From Clostridia bacterium (lineage in GTDB: Bacteria; Bacillota_A; Clostridia; Christensenellales; Aristaeellaceae), in the NCBI GenBank assembly GCA_025997215.1, contig BNUH01000105.1:1-8893 (forward strand): a DNA stretch of 8,893 bases, given 5' to 3'. The notes under the pieces were generated by a model that saw only the letters and a program-made list of their open reading frames with translations, searched no databases and was not told where the DNA came from. Positions 6,439-8,893 of this stretch are shown here, piece by piece (within the stretch, counting starts at the first letter, position 1; the number at the start of each line of letters is the position of its first letter). The position numbers and the translations under genes are program-made.

Positions 6439-7312
6439 TGTTTGTCAGCCCTCCTTGTGTTTCAAGATAGTCCTTCAGTTGCGTCTCATCCATGCGGGAT
6501 GGATTGCCAGGGTATCCGTTTACAGGCAGCGCGGGTGCGTTGATGTGCATCTTGACTTGCTGGCTATTCACCGGTATGCGGGATCGCATCCACGATGAAG
6601 CATCGGCACCTATGCCATTTCGCCAGCGTTGCGATTGCATCGGATTGCCGACGCGTCTACGAATCGGTTTTGGTGGTTTCCGATGTCTGCATTGTTCATC
6701 GTTACCCATACTGTCATCCTCCTTGGGTAGTATTTCCTCGTACATGATGTATTCTGGATCGTTGAGATCAAAGAGAAGCACCGTATCTCCGTCGCGCATG
6801 AAAGGTATCGCCAGTATCCGGTGCCGCCACGGTAGGTTCCAGCCCATGAGTTCATACAATATAGGAAGGAACGCTGACGCTGATATGCTGGCTGAAACCC
6901 ATCGGATTCCGTTCGGATTATCCGTATGTGTCTTGCGGACCGCCAGCATGCGCTCCCGTGGGTGCAGCAGTATTTCGATAAGGCAATCGCCGGGGAAATA
7001 CGATTTACATTCCACGTTGAATGAGAGAAATGTATCCGATATAGTGAGCTGGGCGGCGCCACGATGGTCAGTATCCTGCACCCGGATCACTCGGACATTG
7101 CTTTCGTGTGTCGATTCAGTGTAGGATGCGTTTGAAGAAACTGGCTTTAGGAACTCTGGAGTTGTGATCGCGCCAAGATAGTGTTTCGCCTGATAACCAC
7201 CAAACGCCATGTTGACAGGAATAAACCCGGTCAGCAATCCTCTGCGTACTACTTCTATTTCATAATATGGATTGTAGTATGGCGAACTGGCATGTCTGAC
7301 AAAGATGATCAT
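6431..7312 (-). CDS. Integrase-like mobile-element protein, long paralogue
   Basis: A 293-residue protein from the chosen ATG at 7312, or 309 from an ATG at 7360. It begins with a segment typical of the long form of this family: SPYYNPYYEIEVVRRGLLTGFIPVNMAFGG, a few residues after the start. A core of the same plan as the next gene follows: LSFNVECKSYFPGDCLIEILLHPRERMLAVRK, an IRW motif, ISASAFLPILYELMGW and DTVLLFDLNDPEYIMYEE. A W-R-N-G-I-G motif and a polar tail close it. The 16-residue extension to 7360 contains CCC and overlaps a plus-strand ORF, so it is probably not natural, although an AGGA site stands eight bases before that ATG. The gene overlaps the short paralogue by eight bases, so the pair is made together. 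No catalytic residues are identifiable, and the role is unknown. Confidence 0.7.
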   Translation of the reverse strand: MIIFVRHASSPYYNPYYEIEVVRRGLLTGFIPVNMAFGGYQAKHYLGAITTPEFLKPVSSNASYTESTHESNVRVIRVQDTDHRGAAQLTISDTFLSFNVECKSYFPGDCLIEILLHPRERMLAVRKTHTDNPNGIRWVSASISASAFLPILYELMGWNLPWRHRILAIPFMRDGDTVLLFDLNDPEYIMYEEILPKEDDSMGNDEQCRHRKPPKPIRRRVGNPMQSQRWRNGIGADASSWMRSRIPVNSQQVKMHINAPALPVNGYPGNPSRMDETQLKDYLETQGGLTNNV

Positions 7313-7462
7313 GTGTTGATCCGTTGTATTGAGAGCGCAACAGCAATTGTTCGAGAACATGTAGGGTTTCCTGAGATGATTGATATTGCTGCTTTGTTAT
7401 ACCAGCGACGCTTGATGTGCATCAGTGACGAACGCATATCGAGGAGTGAACGCTGTGCCTAA
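7292..7462 (+). CDS. Small phage-type ORF upstream of the HNH nuclease
   Basis: A 56-residue reading frame with the pattern VLIRCIESATAIVREHVGFPEMIDIAALLYQRRL, which looks like a short helical protein. I do not recognise the family with certainty; small helical proteins in this position are common in phage regions. Its last eight bases overlap the GTG start of the HNH gene, whose ribosome site lies inside this frame, so coupling is likely. The ATG at 7292 has no ribosome site, and its first residues are antisense to the integrase-like gene. A natural start may be the GTG at 7313 or may have been lost. The overlap with the gene facing the other way suggests a sequence join near 7312. Confidence 0.5.
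   Translation: MSDKDDHVLIRCIESATAIVREHVGFPEMIDIAALLYQRRLMCISDERISRSERCA
7441..7446 (+). promoter_or_regulatory. Ribosome binding site of the HNH nuclease gene
   Basis: GAGGAG, eight bases before the GTG at 7455. It selects this GTG over the in-frame ATG at 7425, which has no comparable site. Confidence 0.65.
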
Positions 7463-7796
7463 CAAACCGAAACACCCATGCAATTATCAGGGTTGTCCCG
7501 CGCTGACACACAACCGCTTCTGCGAAACCCATACAGTAACGAACGCCCGGCAGTACGAGCAGTATAGTCGCCCTCCCGATACGTGGAAGCTATACGGCAG
7601 AACATGGCGCGCGGTGCGCAAACGGTTCCTAACCGAACACCCGTTGTGCGAGGAGTGTGAGCGCAGAGGGCGATTGGCACCTGCTCACGAGATACACCAC
7701 AAGATCCCACTGCGTGATGGCGGTACCCATGATCCGATGAACCTCGCCGCGTTATGCAAGCCGTGCCACAGCGCGATTACGATTCGAGGCGGCTGA
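7455..7796 (+). CDS. Phage HNH endonuclease
   Basis: A 113-residue HNH nuclease. The N-terminal part has the Cys/His-rich segment CNYQGCPALTHNRFCETH seen in phage HNH proteins encoded beside terminase genes. It is followed by WRAVRKRFLTEHPLCEEC, then the nuclease core: EIHHKIPL with the HH pair, the asparagine of PMNLAALC, and the final histidine of CKPCHSAIT. The CEEC and CKPC pairs should bind structural zinc. Such enzymes nick or cut DNA during phage packaging. The product ends at AITIRGG, slightly earlier than many relatives that continue with a short basic tail; loss of a few residues by a join at 7796 is possible. All nuclease residues are present. No terminase gene follows; instead an unrelated gene on the other strand begins at the next base. 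Confidence 0.88.
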   Translation: MPNKPKHPCNYQGCPALTHNRFCETHTVTNARQYEQYSRPPDTWKLYGRTWRAVRKRFLTEHPLCEECERRGRLAPAHEIHHKIPLRDGGTHDPMNLAALCKPCHSAITIRGG

Positions 7797-8591
7797 TTAT
7801 TTGTGCCCACTCAATTGCGCACGTTGCTTAGCGATTTCCGCATCCTTGTCAGCAACGACAGTCTGCCACTTGGCGTCAGATTCCTCTCTGGCTTCTAGTT
7901 TAGCCTGCAGGAGAGCCGAGGCCTCGTTGTGACGTGCTATTTCGCGCAAGCGCTCATACTCTTGGTACTCTGGCAGCGCGGTTACATAGCGGTATGCGCC
8001 GATAGCTTCTTTCATGTCGGGCACCTCCAATGCCTCCAGCTTTGTCAGTTCTTCCGTGGTCTGTGCGTTGAACAATTGGAGCCACAGCTGCTGAGCGTCA
8101 TCGGCATCTATAGCTTCCGGTAACTTCTGAAGCTCATAGTAGTGCATGCTAAGCCTGTCAGTCAGTCGAGTATGACGGTTGACTTCGAGAACCTCGAACT
8201 CTGAGTGCACGGCTTCGCCTGCAAACAGATGGAACGCGACAATGTTGATCACAACCACGCGCGGCAATATCATATACGCATCACCGGACTTCAGTGCGTT
8301 TGAGTAAAAGCGCGCCCAGTTGTACAGCGATCGTTCAGGGTAATCGCCCTGTTTCTTTACTTGAATCTCCAGATTCACAAGCTGACCGTTTACGATCATT
8401 GTGATGTCGAGCCTGCAGAATTTATCGCCCATTAGCTCGGGCGGCATCTCCCGATTCGTTATCCGAAACTCGCTAATGCTGCTTTCTTGGATATTGAGCA
8501 GCTTTGCCACGAGCCGTAAAAGCAGACCGGGATGCTTGACGAACAACATCTTGAACAGGATGTCGCTTGTGAACTTATATTGTAACTCCAC
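7797..8591 (-). CDS. Rpn-family PD-(D/E)XK nuclease / putative transposase
   Basis: A 264-residue protein of the PD-(D/E)XK nuclease family transposase group (Rpn-like, PF12784 type). The N-terminus YKFTSDILFKMLFVKHPGLL is characteristic. The nuclease core runs from EMPPELMGDKFCRLDITM to LVNLEIQVKK, giving Asp62, Glu75 and Gln77, that is the E-x-Q variant usual in this group instead of E-x-K. YPERSLYNWARFYSNAL (85-100) is a further family block. Residues about 205-264 are charged and heptad-like, probably a coiled coil. The start is the GTG at 8591 with AGGAGG nine bases upstream; the open frame continues to an ATG at 8792 but lacks family likeness there. Relatives of E. coli RpnA promote RecA-independent recombination; action here is inferred from family. 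No terminal inverted repeats are visible. Its stop codon abuts the HNH stop with no spacer. Confidence 0.92.
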   Translation of the reverse strand: MELQYKFTSDILFKMLFVKHPGLLLRLVAKLLNIQESSISEFRITNREMPPELMGDKFCRLDITMIVNGQLVNLEIQVKKQGDYPERSLYNWARFYSNALKSGDAYMILPRVVVINIVAFHLFAGEAVHSEFEVLEVNRHTRLTDRLSMHYYELQKLPEAIDADDAQQLWLQLFNAQTTEELTKLEALEVPDMKEAIGAYRYVTALPEYQEYERLREIARHNEASALLQAKLEAREESDAKWQTVVADKDAEIAKQRAQLSGHK

Positions 8592-8600
8592 AGCAACAAA

Positions 8601-8606
8601 CCTCCT
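8601..8606 (-). promoter_or_regulatory. Ribosome binding site of the Rpn-type nuclease gene
   Basis: AGGAGG on the minus strand, nine bases before the GTG at 8591. It fixes the start 67 codons inside the longest open frame. Confidence 0.8.
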
Positions 8607-8660
8607 GACGCGCTTTATTACTAACAACAGCCTAAGCATACCATACTCGGCATGAATTAT

Positions 8661-8677
8661 CCAGAGTGAATCTCTGG
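8661..8677. repeat. Small perfect inverted repeat upstream of the Rpn-type gene
   Basis: CCAGAG and CTCTGG pair perfectly around a five-base loop, about 70 bases upstream of the GTG. No T-run follows on either strand, so a terminator is unlikely. It could be an operator or a leader hairpin of the nuclease gene. The rest of 8592-8690 shows no coding sequence that I can defend and no clear promoter. Confidence 0.35.
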
Positions 8678-8681
8678 ATGA

Positions 8682-8819
8682 GAAAACGCACTGAACGGTG
8701 GGGGTATCGATTTTCCAGAAACTTCCAATCCGGACAACGCGTCGGCGTCGCGTGTGAAAAAATTCGGATTCAAACCTGCTATTAAAGGTCAAGCGGAAAT
8801 TGATGGAAAGGAACGCTAA
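8682..8819 (+). pseudogene. C-terminal fragment of an unidentified plus-strand gene
   Basis: An open stretch of 45 codons follows an in-frame TGA at 8679-8681 and ends at TAA 8817-8819. It reads GIDFPETSNPDNASAS, then KFGFKPAIKGQAEIDGKER. The composition (mixed polar residues, lysine-rich end, few rare residues) is protein-like, unlike the arginine-rich antisense reading. There is no ribosome site before any in-frame start, so I take it as the tail of a longer gene cut near 8680-8690 or frameshifted upstream. I do not recognise the family. A stable hairpin begins four bases after its stop. Confidence 0.35.
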
Positions 8820-8857
8820 TATCGCTCCTACGGGAGCGAGAGTTTATCGCTTCTACG
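8820..8857. repeat. Short direct repeat, TATCGCTYCTACG twice
   Basis: TATCGCTCCTACG at 8820-8832 recurs as TATCGCTTCTACG at 8845-8857, with one difference in 13 and start points 25 bases apart. The first copy overlaps the left arm and loop of the hairpin. It may be a paired binding site or chance. The remaining bases to 8893 show nothing further that I can assign. Confidence 0.4.
8823..8838 (+). terminator. UNCG-loop hairpin after the fragment's stop codon
   Basis: CGCTCC and GGAGCG pair perfectly around TACG, giving a C(UACG)G tetraloop, one of the most stable RNA loops. It starts just after the TAA at 8817-8819, where a transcription terminator or mRNA-end hairpin would be expected. The following bases (AGAGTTT) are only weakly T-rich, so intrinsic termination is uncertain. 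Confidence 0.4.
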
Positions 8858-8893
8858 CCTGCCGGTTTGTTCCCGTTGCATAATGAGAATAAA

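Noticed and set aside
6492..7124. 210-residue plus-strand open frame
   Set aside because: It is antisense to the long integrase-like gene, rich in serine, arginine and cysteine as shadow frames often are, and lacks a ribosome site.
7797..8591. Rpn-type gene as a classical insertion sequence with inverted ends
   Set aside because: I looked on both sides for terminal inverted repeats and a target duplication and found none that convinced me, so it is listed as a gene only.
8592..8792. 67-residue N-terminal extension of the Rpn-type protein
   Set aside because: It is arginine-rich and unlike the family. A strong ribosome site precedes the GTG at 8591, and part of it is antisense to a better plus-strand reading.

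Overview
The window looks like a mosaic stretch of mobile DNA from a member of the Bacillota, probably an uncultured gut-type Clostridia. The evidence is the gene families present (a TndX-like large serine recombinase, a DUF5049 protein, a phage-type HNH nuclease, an Rpn-type nuclease and a paired 'integrase-like' phage family), the strong AGGAGG ribosome sites and a balanced base composition. No rRNA, tRNA or CRISPR was seen.

Layout. (1) 1-2468, all minus strand: the C-terminal half of a phage 'virulence-related' family protein, then a DUF5049 protein, then a complete 530-residue serine recombinase. The last bases hold what may be the start of another minus-strand gene. Both spacers between the complete genes carry hairpins that enclose the stop codon of the gene before them. 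(2) about 2507-5803, all plus strand: a piece of a chromosomal carbohydrate operon, made of the tail of an alpha/beta-hydrolase esterase, a complete GH78 alpha-L-rhamnosidase and the head of a pectin-acetylesterase-like hydrolase. This fits intracellular breakdown of pectin or rhamnogalacturonan oligomers. (3) about 5803-7312, minus strand: two overlapping genes for paralogous 'integrase-like' mobile-element proteins of unknown function. (4) about 7292-7796, plus strand: a small ORF overlapping an HNH nuclease gene. (5) 7797-8591, minus strand: an Rpn-type PD-(D/E)XK nuclease. (6) about 8682-8893: the tail of an unidentified plus-strand gene, then a UNCG-loop hairpin and a short direct repeat.

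The main observation is that blocks of opposite orientation meet inside genes. At about 2507 and about 5803 the genes on both sides of the join are truncated, and the six bases CTCGAT occur at both joins. If the carbohydrate block is removed in thought, the minus-strand genes form one collinear mobile-element operon: integrase-like pair, virulence-related protein, DUF5049, recombinase. This could be a host fragment captured by the element, several nested insertions, or an assembly or amplification chimera. The sequence alone does not decide between these. Abutting genes at about 7312 and at 7796/7797 suggest further joins.
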